Shown piece by piece: positions 1 through 10,132 of a DNA stretch of 64,000 nt. The translations under genes were made by a program, and so were the position numbers. Source of the stretch: Aerococcaceae bacterium zg-252 (GTDB taxonomy: Bacteria > Bacillota > Bacilli > Lactobacillales > Aerococcaceae). Position 1 is the stretch's first letter, and each line of letters starts with the position of its first letter. The notes below the pieces were generated by a model. It did no database searches and was not told where the DNA came from. It saw nothing but the letters and a program-made list of their open reading frames with translations. The stretch lies in the NCBI GenBank assembly GCA_016237705.1, contig CP066204.1, positions 1,250,001 to 1,314,000 on the forward strand, read 5' to 3'.

Positions 1-1
1 C

Positions 2-244
2 TTGCCATATTATTCACTCAAACTTGTTATGCTATTAATTATCAGTGGATTCGCTGGTTCTATTATCGACAGTCTTTTCGGTTATACAATACAAGTAAAA
101 TATCAATTGCCTCATTCCAATAACATTAGCGAAACGTATCAACAAGGCAGTATCAAAATACAAGGTTGGGCTTTTATCGATAATAGTATGGTAAATTTCA
201 TGTCTACATTAATTGCAGGCACAATAGTTTGGATGTTTTATTAA
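2..244 (+). CDS. DUF92 family membrane protein, C-terminal fragment
   Basis: This is the last 80 residues of a gene that enters from the left edge; the apparent TTG start is only the window boundary. The piece has a hydrophobic helix, then a GSIIDSLFG segment, a polar loop and a final NFMSTLIAGTIVW helix. The order G-GS-ID-S-G-T-Q followed by a late VNF-ST motif is typical of the C-terminus of DUF92 (TIGR00297) integral membrane proteins. Their biochemical role is unsettled, although plant relatives are linked to phytyl-phosphate kinase activity. It converges on the ABC transporter to its right. The assignment rests on a short fragment. Confidence 0.6.
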   Translation: MPYYSLKLVMLLIISGFAGSIIDSLFGYTIQVKYQLPHSNNISETYQQGSIKIQGWAFIDNSMVNFMSTLIAGTIVWMFY

Positions 245-248
245 AAAT

Positions 249-355
249 AGGGCTGAGCAAAAAGTCAGATATTTAAACAAATTGAAAAAATGCTGATAAC
301 TCAGTATTTTTTATTAAATTTGCTAAAATTTATAGATTTTCTGCACAGCCCTTTT
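249..355. terminator. Palindromic element between convergent genes (copy 1)
   Basis: The outer arms AGGGCTG (249-255) and CAGCCCT (346-352) are complementary, with A/T-rich inner arms and T/A runs outside, so it can end transcription from both sides. It sits between the convergent ends of the DUF92 gene and the ABC ATPase. A diverged relative lies at 51152-51263. Confidence 0.55.
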
Positions 356-356
356 A

Positions 357-1085
357 TCATCTTGTCATATCAATTAAACGTTTTACGAAACTATTGCTTG
401 GTTGATGCCACACTTCTTCAGTCGTTCCAAATTGTTGCACCATTCCATTATCCATTACTAAAATATGGCTACCTAATTTAAATGCTTCTTGAATATCATG
501 AGTAATAAAAATAATTGTACAATTTGTCTGTTCATGAATCGCTTTTAAATCTGTTTGCAATTGATAACGTGTAATCGAATCAACAGCTCCAAATGGTTCA
601 TCCATTAACAAAATCAAGGGCTTATTGGCATAGGCTCGTGCTATTCCAACTCGTTGTTGCTGACCTCCGGATAACTCATTTGGGTATTTTTCTTTTGTAT
701 TTAAAGGTAACCCAACAAGTTTCAACATATTATCAACAATCTCATCAATTTCTTTCTCATTCCTTTTTTCAAGTCGTGGTACATACCCGATATTTTCAGC
801 CACAGTCAGATGAGGAAATAAACCATTTCCTTGAATCGCATATCCTATCTTTCTCCTTAAAGCAATTATATCTTCCTCTACAATATTATGGCCTGAAATC
901 CATATTTCACCCTCGTCAGGTTTTATCAACCCATTTATCATTTTTAACAAGGTTGTTTTCCCAGAACCAGAAGTTCCCACAATGCAAACAAAATCACCCT
1001 CATGAATACTCAAATTAAAATCACGAACCACCCAATTATCATTGTAAGTTTTACCAATATTTTTATATTCGATTATTTTATCCAT
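357..1085 (-). CDS. ABC transporter ATP-binding protein, OpuC/ProV/EgtU type
   Basis: 242-residue nucleotide-binding subunit of an osmolyte/quaternary-amine importer. Visible motifs are Walker A GTSGSGKTT (residues about 37-45), the Q-loop in YAIQGNGLF, signature LSGGQQQR, Walker B ILLMDEPFGA and H-loop FITHD. It starts inside the end of the upstream permease gene (8-base overlap), so the two are translationally coupled. The protein lacks the C-terminal CBS pair found in long ProV/OpuCA proteins, which is the short form found with fused permease-binding proteins. The substrate (betaine, carnitine, choline or ergothioneine) cannot be told from this subunit. Confidence 0.9.
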   Translation of the reverse strand: MDKIIEYKNIGKTYNDNWVVRDFNLSIHEGDFVCIVGTSGSGKTTLLKMINGLIKPDEGEIWISGHNIVEEDIIALRRKIGYAIQGNGLFPHLTVAENIGYVPRLEKRNEKEIDEIVDNMLKLVGLPLNTKEKYPNELSGGQQQRVGIARAYANKPLILLMDEPFGAVDSITRYQLQTDLKAIHEQTNCTIIFITHDIQEAFKLGSHILVMDNGMVQQFGTTEEVWHQPSNSFVKRLIDMTR

Positions 1086-2628
1086 GTTGTCCCTCCAATA
1101 GCCCTTTTTCTTGTAAAAATTGCTTGGCTACATCCTTAGGATTTTCTTTTCCAATTTCAACTCGATAATTCAATTCGGCCATTGTTTTTTCATCCAGTAT
1201 GCCATTAAGTTTATCAAATTCTTTGTCAAGTTCGGGATGCTTATTCAATATTGATTCACTAACTACCATTCCTGCTAAATACTTTGGATAAAAGTTTAAA
1301 TCATCTTCAAGTACGACAATTCTTGAATCCGATAATTGTCCATCCGTTGTAAACACCGTCATCGCATCAATCTTTTTATCAAATAATGCCTGATATTTTA
1401 ATCCATTATCCATGTCGACAGCCTTTTTAAAATGATAATTATAAGCTCCAGTCAAAGCTTTGTATCCATCTTCTCGTTCAAAAAAGTCATACTCTGCGCC
1501 AAAGATAAACTGATCGGAATATTTTGCTAAATCAGAAAAAGTCTTGATATGATATTGCATTGCTAAATCAGCACGAATCCCAATACTATAAGTATTATTA
1601 AAGCCAAACATACCTTTCCACAATAAATGATAATCATGTTGATACGCTTGATTCAATTGTTCAAAACGCTCTTTAGTGTATGGTTCTTCCTTTTTCAAAA
1701 TAACTTGCCACGCAGTACCAGTATATTCCGGATACATATCAAATTCACCTTTTAATAATGCTGGATGAATATTTGAAGTTCCGCCACCTACTCCATGTGT
1801 AATATTCACTTTTAAGTTTGTATCATTTTCAATCAATTCAGCTACTAATTCAGCTAAGACATATCCTTCCGAAGTAGGCTTAGACGCTAATTCTACTGTT
1901 TCAATTTTTCTATTTGAGTACAAAAATACCGAGGATACAATGACAAGTATTGCCATACTGAATATTAGCAATGAATTTCTATAACTGACTTTCTTTAGCT
2001 TATGACTTGATACTAATTTACCTATATAGCTCAACAATCCATCAACAACTAATGCTAACAAAGCAATTAGAATACTTCCATTCAAAATAAGAAGTTCATT
2101 ATTAGTCGTAATACCACGATAAATAGCTACTCCTAGCCCTCCAGCACCTACAAATGAAGCAATACCTGCTAAAGCAATTGTCATTGTCACCATGTTCATA
2201 ATAGAAGAAAAAATTATAGGAAAGGCTAAAGGAAGTTTAATTTTATACAAAATTTGATATTCTTTACTCCCCATTGCTCTACTCGCTTCGATTATATTAG
2301 CATCAATCGTTGTTATTCCAATATAAGTACTTCGCACGATGGGCAATAACGCATAAATCGTTAAAGCGATGATAGCAGTTGTATTACCAATTCCTGTCCA
2401 TGAAATTAAAAAACCTAACAATGCAATTGACGGAATAGTATAGACGATATTAACTATAGCAATAAAGTATCCAGCAAGTTTTGGTTTTTGCGAAATCCAA
2501 ATACCAATACCTAGTCCAATGACGATTGCTATCATCACAGCTGTAAAGGTAATAATAATATGTTCCTTGAGTAAATTTAAATAAAACGATGAGTTGGTTA
2601 TAAATTCATCTATAATATTGCTTATCAT
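1078..2628 (-). CDS. Fused ABC permease and substrate-binding protein, OpuCBC/EgtUBC type
   Basis: About 516 residues. The N-terminal half is a BPD_transp_1 permease with five or six helices and an EAA loop (EASRAMGSKEYQILYKIKLP, about residues 118-137). After another membrane helix (about 220-240) comes an OpuAC-type binding domain with typical GEFDMYPEYTGT and NYRVEIGKENPKDVAKQFL segments. The fusion puts the receptor on the outer face of its own channel. Family knowledge: this layout is shared by betaine/choline systems and by the ergothioneine importer EgtU of pneumococcus; the binding-site residues were not resolved here. The start is set at ATG 2628, six bases after GGAGG; the ATG at 2634 abuts the Shine-Dalgarno sequence. 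It is the first gene of a two-gene operon. Confidence 0.88.
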   Translation of the reverse strand: MISNIIDEFITNSSFYLNLLKEHIIITFTAVMIAIVIGLGIGIWISQKPKLAGYFIAIVNIVYTIPSIALLGFLISWTGIGNTTAIIALTIYALLPIVRSTYIGITTIDANIIEASRAMGSKEYQILYKIKLPLAFPIIFSSIMNMVTMTIALAGIASFVGAGGLGVAIYRGITTNNELLILNGSILIALLALVVDGLLSYIGKLVSSHKLKKVSYRNSLLIFSMAILVIVSSVFLYSNRKIETVELASKPTSEGYVLAELVAELIENDTNLKVNITHGVGGGTSNIHPALLKGEFDMYPEYTGTAWQVILKKEEPYTKERFEQLNQAYQHDYHLLWKGMFGFNNTYSIGIRADLAMQYHIKTFSDLAKYSDQFIFGAEYDFFEREDGYKALTGAYNYHFKKAVDMDNGLKYQALFDKKIDAMTVFTTDGQLSDSRIVVLEDDLNFYPKYLAGMVVSESILNKHPELDKEFDKLNGILDEKTMAELNYRVEIGKENPKDVAKQFLQEKGLLEGQHG

Positions 2629-2933
2629 AAACATCCTCCAAATTGAATAATATTTTTATCAACTTAATAAAACATTGTGTATTCCAGTAGCAACATATAT
2701 TTTCACAATTATCACTATATATTTACACGAAATAATATTATTATCATGCTACAATATGAAAGTGTTTACGTCAATTAAAACGGTTCAACTCTAAAAAAAG
2801 AACATCTACTTCAATTTTAATAGTTAAAAATTAAAGTGGATGTACTTAAAAATGAAAAAATGACTCTTGAAGTCCATGCCATTCAAGAGTCGTTCTATTT
2901 TTTTCAGCTTTAAAAGTTTATTTTAGATAACAA
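2629..2933. other. Intergenic region with a stem-loop and a terminator
   Basis: A/T-rich and gene-free. It has an imperfect stem-loop at 2802-2843 (ACATCTACTTCAATTTTAA against TTAAAAATTAAAGTGGATGT) and a clear terminator at 2862-2891. No convincing sigma-A promoter for the importer operon was recognised. Confidence 0.6.
2862..2891. terminator. Rho-independent terminator after the glycosyltransferase gene
   Basis: Perfect 10-bp stem GACTCTTGAA / TTCAAGAGTC with a 10-base loop; A-rich left flank and T-rich right flank, so it can act on both strands. Confidence 0.8.
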
Positions 2934-4220
2934 TTACAATAATTCTAACCAGCGTTTTTGAACAACTGAAAAATCATATTTTTTAGCACCTTTAATGGCT
3001 CCCTCTCGGTATTGTGACCAATTTTTCTCTAAAAATAACTCAACCAACTCATCTGGTTCATCAAATAGCCTACCTGATACATCATCTTCCACAATTGCGG
3101 GCACACCATAACGACGATTCCAACCAATTACTGGTGTTCCTTGAGATAAAGATTCCAATAATGTATTACCAAAACCCTCCCCAAAGGATGTTGTTACAAA
3201 TGCTTCATATTTATAGTACGGAATATCCTTAGAAGGTAAATATCCTTTTAATTGAATATAAGGTTTATCTTCAATCATTCTCTCTAACAATCCACGTACA
3301 TCCTCACCGCCACCATAAATATCTAAAGTAATCGTGTCATCTTTGGCATGAGCCTGAGCTACTTTTTCAATCATCATCGGCAAATTCTTTTCAGTTGCCA
3401 AACGACTAGCCGTCATAAACCCTGACCTATTAGAATTAGTACTCATCGAATGTATATCCGGAGAACAGTTCATTTGAGCCACAAAGAGATTATTTGCAAT
3501 GACATTTTCATTCTTTAATGATTCGTACAGTAATTCTTTTTGTAATTCAGTTTGTACAACAATTCCCGTGATTTTATTCGCTAAAAATGGTAATAATTTA
3601 TATCCAGGGTTCCATTCACCGTCTACCATATGTTCACTCATGACATTAATATACGTTTTAATATTTTTTCGATAAGCAATAGTTGATAAAAATGGTAAGA
3701 CTAAGCTTTCTATGCGGTCAAAAAATACCACATCGCCGTCATTCATTCCAATAGCATTATAGAAATTCACTACTAAATCATGATGATTTTTATAATGGAT
3801 ACCATTAAAATCGTAGCTAAAATTATATCTATCAACATATTGAATTAATCTTTCTTCACCATTTTCATCATAAAAAATACGCTGTACTACATTAAGATAA
3901 TCCAATGTCCCTTCATATATTTCCTTATAAAAAAGCGTATCTTCATAAAAAGAAAGTTCATAATGATTATCAACAAATGCCAGCTCCCTATTTGTCATAC
4001 GTTTCGGTATACGATTCGTAAAAAAATGGAACAATTCAATGTATTTTCCACTAAATCCTAAGTCTTCAAAATAATCTTGAATTGATTTAATTTGAGTCAT
4101 TTCTGTAAATAAAAATATCACTTCATGTCCAGCTTCCGTAAACATTTTATGGCGTAATTGTTCTGAAATTTCAATTCCTGACGGATAGTCTGCTAATCGA
4201 CTATTAACAATATATATCAC
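2934..4220 (-). CDS. Glycosyltransferase family 4 protein, GtfA/TarM-like
   Basis: About 428 residues with the two-domain GT-B layout. The N-terminus (IYIVNSRLADYPSGIEISEQ) aligns in type with the SGVEYAQ-like start of GtfA (accessory Sec adhesin glycosylation) and TarM/TagE (teichoic acid glycosylation). The C-terminal half has the donor-site E-x7-E stretch EGFGNTLLE followed by GTPVIGWNRRYGVP. I place the start at GTG 4220, seven bases after an AGGG Shine-Dalgarno; an in-frame ATG at 4283 adds 21 residues that look unlike the family. It sits directly downstream of the giant adhesin but behind a terminator, so a role in modifying surface protein or teichoic acid is only inferred. Confidence 0.75.
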   Translation of the reverse strand: MIYIVNSRLADYPSGIEISEQLRHKMFTEAGHEVIFLFTEMTQIKSIQDYFEDLGFSGKYIELFHFFTNRIPKRMTNRELAFVDNHYELSFYEDTLFYKEIYEGTLDYLNVVQRIFYDENGEERLIQYVDRYNFSYDFNGIHYKNHHDLVVNFYNAIGMNDGDVVFFDRIESLVLPFLSTIAYRKNIKTYINVMSEHMVDGEWNPGYKLLPFLANKITGIVVQTELQKELLYESLKNENVIANNLFVAQMNCSPDIHSMSTNSNRSGFMTASRLATEKNLPMMIEKVAQAHAKDDTITLDIYGGGEDVRGLLERMIEDKPYIQLKGYLPSKDIPYYKYEAFVTTSFGEGFGNTLLESLSQGTPVIGWNRRYGVPAIVEDDVSGRLFDEPDELVELFLEKNWSQYREGAIKGAKKYDFSVVQKRWLELL

Positions 4221-4316
4221 TACTAATCCCTCGCTTTCAAATAGTTTAATCGCTTTAATTATATCATAATGTCCATGATACATCAGCCTTAGACCCCTTT
4301 AACAAAAACACAAAAA

Positions 4317-4348
4317 CCCACCAATTGAGTTCGATCTCAAAAGGTGGG
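4317..4348 (-). terminator. Terminator of the first giant adhesin gene
   Basis: Stem CCCACC / GGTGGG with an inner TGAG/CTCA pairing, followed on the minus strand by a T-rich run. It lies 50 bases beyond the adhesin stop codon. Confidence 0.75.
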
Positions 4349-4396
4349 ATTTAGTTAGATGACATTCATTAGCAAGTATTTGCCAGCGAATTTAAA

Positions 4397-7300
4397 TTAT
4401 GCTTCTTCTTTCTTGCGACCAGTTGCTACTAAACCTATACCAGTTAATACTGAAAGGGCAGCTGCACCCAAGAATATCATTGAATCAGCTTCACCTGTAT
4501 TTGGAAGCATAGAAGATTTTTGAATGTCTTTATCATTAGAACCTGGTGTATTGGCTAGTTTATTTGGCATTTCACCTGGTTGTCCTGGTTGATTTTCTCC
4601 TGGGGTACCGCCATTTGGTTGTCCACCCTCTGGTGTACCATTGCCTGGTTGATTACCTCCTGGGGTACCACCATTTGGTTGTCCACCCTCTGGAGTGCCA
4701 TTGCCTGGTTGATTTTCTCCTAGTGTACCACCATTTGGTTGTCCACCCTCTGGAGTGCCATTACCTGGTTGATTTTCTCCTGGGGTGCCGCCATTTGGTT
4801 GTCCACCCTCTGGAGTGCCATTACCTGGTTGATTTTCTCCTGGGGTACCGCCATTTGGTTGTCCACCCTCTGGTGTACCATTACCTGGTTGATTGCCTCC
4901 TGGGGTACCGCCATTTGGTTGTCCACCCTCTGGAGTGCCATTACCTGGTTGATTGCCTCCTGGGGTACCACCATTTGGTTGTCCACCCTCTGGAGTGCCA
5001 TTACCTGGTTGATTTTCTCCTGGGGTACCGCCATTTGGTTGTCCGCCCTCTGGTGTACCATTACCTGGTTGATTGCCTCCTGGGGTACCGCCATTTGGTT
5101 GTCCACCCTCTGGAGTATCATTGCCTGGTTGATTGCCTCCTGGGGTACCGCCATTTGGTTGTCCACCCTCTGGTGTACCATTACCTGGTTGATTGCCTCC
5201 TGGGGTACCGCCATTTGGTTGTCCACCCTCTGGAGTGCCATTACCTGGTTGATTTTCTCCTGGTGTGCCGCCATTTGGTTGTCCACTCTCTGGTTTTTCA
5301 TTCTCTGGATTTACTTTCAACTTGTAAATATAAGTTACATCAGTATTACCTTGTACCACTACACCAATTTCTTTGTCACCGTCTTTAACTTTCCACAATT
5401 CATAAACCATACCGTCTCTTCCAGTAAGTTTTTTCGGAATTTCTGTTCCGTTTTCGTTCGTATTGTACGCAGTACCTACTAGTGATTTCGGTGTGTCTAC
5501 TGTTGGGTCTTTAATCACATTACCATTGTCATCCACATAGTGTACAGTTACCATTCCGGCTGGTAAATATGGAATATTTACACTCTCATTCGGATTTGTT
5601 GGTACTGGTGGCTCATATCCTTTTGTTGGGTCATTCGGATCTTTTGGTTTCAATGGTGTTGTTGGATCTTTCGGATCAACTGGAATATAGCCGTCCACAT
5701 CTGGTAATGGTGGATTATCAGTTGGGTCTTCTGGTGTTTCATCGAAATCAATTGGTTTAATTGGATTACCATTTGAATCTGTCGGTGGTGTCAATGGATC
5801 ATTTGGATTCACTGGGTTTGACGGATCTTCAGGAATATATGGAACATATTTTCCTGGTTTATCTTCCGGTATACTTGGTGGTTTAGGTTTATCTTCACTT
5901 GGCTTGCCACCTGAACCCTCTGGTTCTCCTTCAATAGGATTTCCTGTGCCTGGTTCTTCTGGACTACCTGTACCTGGTTCTTCTGGACTACCTGTACCTG
6001 GTTTTTCTGGACTACCTGTGCCTGGTTCTTCCGGTGTGCCTGTACCTGGTTCTTCTGGATTACCTGTGCCTGGCTCTTCCGGTGTGCCTATGCCTGGTTC
6101 TTCTGGGCTACCTGTACCTGGTTCTTCTGGACTACCTGTACCTGGTTCTTCTGGACTACCTGTGCCTGGTTCTTCTGGGCTGCCTGTTCCCGGATCTTCT
6201 GGGCTGCCTGTTCCCGGCTCTTCCGGTGTGCCTGTGCCTGGTTCTTCTGGACTACCTGTACCTGGCTCCTCTGGACTGCCTGTGCCTGGTTCTTCTGGGC
6301 TGCCTGTACCTGGCTCTTCCGGTGTGCCTGGTTCTTCTGAACCTGGGTCACCTTCAGTCGGATCACTTGGGCCGTCGACAACCGGTGGTCTTACCGGTTT
6401 CGGTTCCTCACCTTCTGGCGTACCTTCACCTGGGTTATCACTTGGATTTTCTGGTTTCACTAAGTAAACATACGTTACGTGAAGTGTTCCCTCAACATAT
6501 TCAGCCTTAGGTTCTGCAAGTCCAACACCAGCTAACACATGACTATATTCATATGTAACACCTTTATAGGTAATTTCTTCAGGTTTCAATTCAGGTGTTG
6601 TTGCATCGTACATTACATGAGTCGGAATCATATCAGCTAATTGACCGTCTACATATATCTCAGTTCCAACTTTCATCGTCGGAATTTCTTGGTCAGCTTT
6701 TAATTCTTTACCTGTTCCGTCTACATAATGAACAAGTACTCTTCCCTCAACTTCTTGAGTTGTTATTTTAGCTTCTGGTTTGTTTACTGTTGGATACTCC
6801 CCTGGTACAGAAATTTTTTCGTCTGCCGGTTTTTCATTATACACGTAGACAATATGCGTTGTACCTGGAACCACTTCACCTGTTGCTTTAGGTGATAAAT
6901 AAACTTTGTCCTCATTACTCACATCAACAATTGTCTTATTACCAACGGTTGCAGTTGCAGAAATTTCTTTAAATACGTACGTCTTACCACTATGAATAAT
7001 TTCTTTTGGTTTTTCTAACTCAGTCGCTTCTGTATTAAACATTGTTCCTGGTTTCGCATTCATTGTGTCATAATAATCTGTATTAATCATTTCACCAGCT
7101 TCGTTTACATAGTGAACGACTACTGAACCTGGGATTTCCGGTGCAATTTCTTTATACACATAGATGACATGAGTTATTCCCTCTACTACAGTACCTGTTG
7201 GAGTTGGTGAGAAGAATACTTTATTAGCATTATCTTCAGTGACAATTTTCTTATCACCAACAGTTGCAGTTGCAGCCACTTCTTTAAATCCATAAGTCTT

Positions 7301-10132
7301 ACCTGCAAACGAAATTGTAGCTGGTTTATCCTGAGTATTATCAACATTATACATCTCATTAGTGTTAACTGTATCAACTAATGTTTCTTTTTCATCTACC
7401 ACTAAATACGTTTTAGTTTGTACTGTACGACTTGGTAAATCATGTTGATTTGCGATAACATTACCACTTTCATCAACATAATGAACGATAACTTTACCTT
7501 CTACCGTTTTATTCACTAACTCTGCTTCTGGAAGTGTAACAGTTGGATACTCTTCAGGCACATCATTTTTTGGTTTTGAGCGATAGTAGACATTAATTGT
7601 ACGAATATGACGTGCTTCTTCTGCTACACGATATTCAGGGTCTTCACCACGACGAACAGCGTCTGCACGCTCATGCGTTGCCGCTTCAACAATCGCATAG
7701 TTATCATATGTCAATGCAAAACCAGCATCTTTACCAGCTGTCGCTGAGAAGAATGGTGGTGCTACTGTACCCATATGCTCATATGCAACAGTACTCAATT
7801 TTTGACGTATTATATTTACACCGTCTGTATAATATTTCGGATTTGTTGTTTTTACTGGTTTATAAATATATTCTTGCTCATCAATCGTAGAACGAACATA
7901 AGTATAATCTTTTAATATTTCAGGAGAACCGCCTTGATAATACGGGTCTAAAATTTCTGTTGCAGCTTTAACTTCTTTTTTAATTAACGTACCGTTTTCT
8001 GTGTAGTGATTAATCGTAACATTTGGTGTAATTGTAACATTACGATGAGAAGGCGCATTCTTATGATTAATTTTATAGTTCATCTCATTACGAACATCAT
8101 CACGATATGGGCGATAGTTGACACCATACGTAAGTGTTCGGTCATCCATATCCGTACCACGACGTGTGTGTTCACCAATGAACACCTTCTCGTATTCATA
8201 CTCACCTAGAACATTCGCAATTCTTCTAGCATCATAGACACCATAGTAATCTTGTAAAATAGACTGTTTATTAATGTTAAAATGGTGGTCATATACTACT
8301 TGTAGTAATGGTTTATTTGTTAAAACAACACGACCTTTTCCACTCTCTTTATCCCATTTAGGTAAGGCTAATGCTATACCCTCTGAAACAAAGTATGTAC
8401 GAGTCGTATCGTCTGGTGCTTCCTCAACTGGAATAGTAGATGTATTCGTCACATATTTTTCACCTGTCATTTGATTGAAACCGTATTCTTTATAGACATA
8501 ATGCTCTTTCCCGTCAATCATTTGACGTTCGGTCGTTGGTGAGATATCTACTAAAATTGCTTTTCGATACTCATTTTGAGCAAGCTTCATACTGTCATCC
8601 GAAGTAATATTCTCATTCCAATGATATAAGCCTACATTTTTTACTTCCGTATGATACTTCACATGTGGCTTCAATGAAATTGTCTTATTAAAGGACATCC
8701 AGTCAGATGAAACATAATTTTCAACTCTATTTCTATTACTTTCATCATCTCCATCAGCAAATGGACTCGCTGCATGCGAAGGAGTTGTTGTTTTCGTCGT
8801 ACGATAAGAGATTTTATACGTTGCTTCCTTTTTCTCTTGATGATTATATAAGTATGCTTTATTATCACCAATACGTTTTTCGACATTATTAGCATCATTG
8901 ATAACCATTAATAATGGCGTTCCAAAACGAGTATTTCGCTCTCCTTCAGAATCATTATCATAGTATGAAGCGAGATTATAAAGTCCACCCCATTTAGAAG
9001 GAAATCGTTCTAAATAAGCATGTGTCAACTGTGTCCAATTACGTCTAAAATGATTTTGAACATCCGTGGAAATTTGAAGATGTGCGCTAGCTGTACCATT
9101 TTCACTTTCTGTCGCTACTACTACCTTACTTGATCTAGGATCCGAGAAATCAGTAATCGGAACGGCATTAGAAGCCAACAGCATATCCGACTTATTCGTC
9201 GAAATCCAGTTACGTCCGTCAGCTCCTCTGAAGATTGCTAAATATGACTCAACACCATCAGCATCAACCAATTTAAATTCTGTCGCAACCGAATTATTTT
9301 CCGGTTTCGCCATCCATTCCAAAACTTTATTTAAATCAATGTATCCCTCTTCACCAAATTGTTGAACTTGGAACGTATCTTCTAATGAACGAATTTCTTT
9401 CACTTCAACAGTTTCATATCGTTTTAACAAATCCGTATATTGACCTTTTTCAATTTTTTCAATTCCATCATAATTTTCAACAACATGAGCAGGTGCAGTT
9501 GATGACGCCGCATCTTTGTACTTAGGATAAGCTTCCTTATCGTACAATAGACCACCGGCTTCATAACGAGTCGTCCGAACAGTATTACCCTCATCTACCA
9601 CCACTGGCTTAACACCCAAAGTCAAAATATTTGTTTTCGGGTCAGCTGTCGTAGCCATATCTGAATAACCATATGCTTGTGATTCATCTTCATTAATACG
9701 GTATTTTGTAACCATTGTAGCTGAATCATCAGCTGGTCTTGTATTATCCGTTACGATTTCAGTCGGTGGCAACTCTGTTGCTGCTGGTACCATTTCAGCA
9801 CTAGCTGGTGCTGGAGAGTCTACCATTGTTTCTTCAGCTGGCACATCTTCTTCTGGCATTGCTGCAGCTCTTTCTGCCACTGCAGGTATTGCTGTCTCAG
9901 CTGCTACTGGCTCTTCTACCACTGGTTCTACTGCCATCGGTAGTTCACTAGTTTCTACTTCATTTGATACAGTATTCGTATCTAAATTCTCTTCTTGTGC
10001 TAAAACTGCTTGTCCCCCAAAAAGAGAAACCCCAATTAAAGCAGAAGCAACACCCACTTTAAATTTTCGAATTGAAAAGATTTCACGCCGTTCAATCCGA
10101 TACATATCATTTTTTAAATTTCTACGTTGCAT
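4397..10132 (-). CDS. YSIRK-signal, MucBP-repeat, LPXTG-anchored adhesin
   Basis: 1911-residue wall protein. Residues 18-46 form a YSIRK/GS signal peptide (FSIRKFKVGVAS...GVSLFGG) ending near AQEE. An acidic, Ala/Pro/Glu-rich spacer (to about 135) is followed by a large non-repetitive region (about 140-830) that I cannot assign and that is the likely ligand-binding head. Three MucBP-like modules follow (each beginning V-VHYVDESG-type and ending THVIYVYKE-type), then Pro-Glu-Gly repeats (PEEPGTGS), another MucBP-like module, and about twelve 20-residue repeats of the PNGGTPGGNQPGNGTPEGGQ type. The C-terminus is LPNTGEADSM, a hydrophobic helix and RKKEEA, the sortase signal. The ATG has GAGG seven bases upstream. 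MucBP modules are known from mucus-binding proteins; binding here is inferred. Confidence 0.9.
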   Translation of the reverse strand: MQRRNLKNDMYRIERREIFSIRKFKVGVASALIGVSLFGGQAVLAQEENLDTNTVSNEVETSELPMAVEPVVEEPVAAETAIPAVAERAAAMPEEDVPAEETMVDSPAPASAEMVPAATELPPTEIVTDNTRPADDSATMVTKYRINEDESQAYGYSDMATTADPKTNILTLGVKPVVVDEGNTVRTTRYEAGGLLYDKEAYPKYKDAASSTAPAHVVENYDGIEKIEKGQYTDLLKRYETVEVKEIRSLEDTFQVQQFGEEGYIDLNKVLEWMAKPENNSVATEFKLVDADGVESYLAIFRGADGRNWISTNKSDMLLASNAVPITDFSDPRSSKVVVATESENGTASAHLQISTDVQNHFRRNWTQLTHAYLERFPSKWGGLYNLASYYDNDSEGERNTRFGTPLLMVINDANNVEKRIGDNKAYLYNHQEKKEATYKISYRTTKTTTPSHAASPFADGDDESNRNRVENYVSSDWMSFNKTISLKPHVKYHTEVKNVGLYHWNENITSDDSMKLAQNEYRKAILVDISPTTERQMIDGKEHYVYKEYGFNQMTGEKYVTNTSTIPVEEAPDDTTRTYFVSEGIALALPKWDKESGKGRVVLTNKPLLQVVYDHHFNINKQSILQDYYGVYDARRIANVLGEYEYEKVFIGEHTRRGTDMDDRTLTYGVNYRPYRDDVRNEMNYKINHKNAPSHRNVTITPNVTINHYTENGTLIKKEVKAATEILDPYYQGGSPEILKDYTYVRSTIDEQEYIYKPVKTTNPKYYTDGVNIIRQKLSTVAYEHMGTVAPPFFSATAGKDAGFALTYDNYAIVEAATHERADAVRRGEDPEYRVAEEARHIRTINVYYRSKPKNDVPEEYPTVTLPEAELVNKTVEGKVIVHYVDESGNVIANQHDLPSRTVQTKTYLVVDEKETLVDTVNTNEMYNVDNTQDKPATISFAGKTYGFKEVAATATVGDKKIVTEDNANKVFFSPTPTGTVVEGITHVIYVYKEIAPEIPGSVVVHYVNEAGEMINTDYYDTMNAKPGTMFNTEATELEKPKEIIHSGKTYVFKEISATATVGNKTIVDVSNEDKVYLSPKATGEVVPGTTHIVYVYNEKPADEKISVPGEYPTVNKPEAKITTQEVEGRVLVHYVDGTGKELKADQEIPTMKVGTEIYVDGQLADMIPTHVMYDATTPELKPEEITYKGVTYEYSHVLAGVGLAEPKAEYVEGTLHVTYVYLVKPENPSDNPGEGTPEGEEPKPVRPPVVDGPSDPTEGDPGSEEPGTPEEPGTGSPEEPGTGSPEEPGTGSPEEPGTGTPEEPGTGSPEDPGTGSPEEPGTGSPEEPGTGSPEEPGTGSPEEPGIGTPEEPGTGNPEEPGTGTPEEPGTGSPEKPGTGSPEEPGTGSPEEPGTGNPIEGEPEGSGGKPSEDKPKPPSIPEDKPGKYVPYIPEDPSNPVNPNDPLTPPTDSNGNPIKPIDFDETPEDPTDNPPLPDVDGYIPVDPKDPTTPLKPKDPNDPTKGYEPPVPTNPNESVNIPYLPAGMVTVHYVDDNGNVIKDPTVDTPKSLVGTAYNTNENGTEIPKKLTGRDGMVYELWKVKDGDKEIGVVVQGNTDVTYIYKLKVNPENEKPESGQPNGGTPGENQPGNGTPEGGQPNGGTPGGNQPGNGTPEGGQPNGGTPGGNQPGNDTPEGGQPNGGTPGGNQPGNGTPEGGQPNGGTPGENQPGNGTPEGGQPNGGTPGGNQPGNGTPEGGQPNGGTPGGNQPGNGTPEGGQPNGGTPGENQPGNGTPEGGQPNGGTPGENQPGNGTPEGGQPNGGTLGENQPGNGTPEGGQPNGGTPGGNQPGNGTPEGGQPNGGTPGENQPGQPGEMPNKLANTPGSNDKDIQKSSMLPNTGEADSMIFLGAAALSVLTGIGLVATGRKKEEA
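4580..5290 (-). repeat. 60-bp tandem repeats in the adhesin stalk
   Basis: About twelve copies of an exact 60-bp unit encoding a Gly/Pro/Asn/Gln-rich 20-residue repeat. Copies differ mainly at synonymous third positions and Gly/Glu swaps, a sign of recent expansion by recombination or slippage. Confidence 0.92.
5940..6340 (-). repeat. 24-bp tandem repeats encoding PEEPGTGS
   Basis: About sixteen 24-bp units encode an eight-residue Pro-Glu-Glu-Pro-Gly-Thr-Gly-Ser/Thr/Asn repeat, with single substitutions (PEDPG, PEKPG, PGIG). It forms a second stretched stalk between MucBP modules. Confidence 0.9.

Noticed and set aside
593-1018. 141-codon plus-strand ORF
   Set aside because: It lies opposite the well-supported ABC ATPase gene and has no recognisable domain.
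4546-6510. Long plus-strand and alternative-frame ORFs opposite the adhesin repeats
   Set aside because: They follow the exact repeat period, are low-complexity translations of the sense repeats in other frames and have no ribosome sites.
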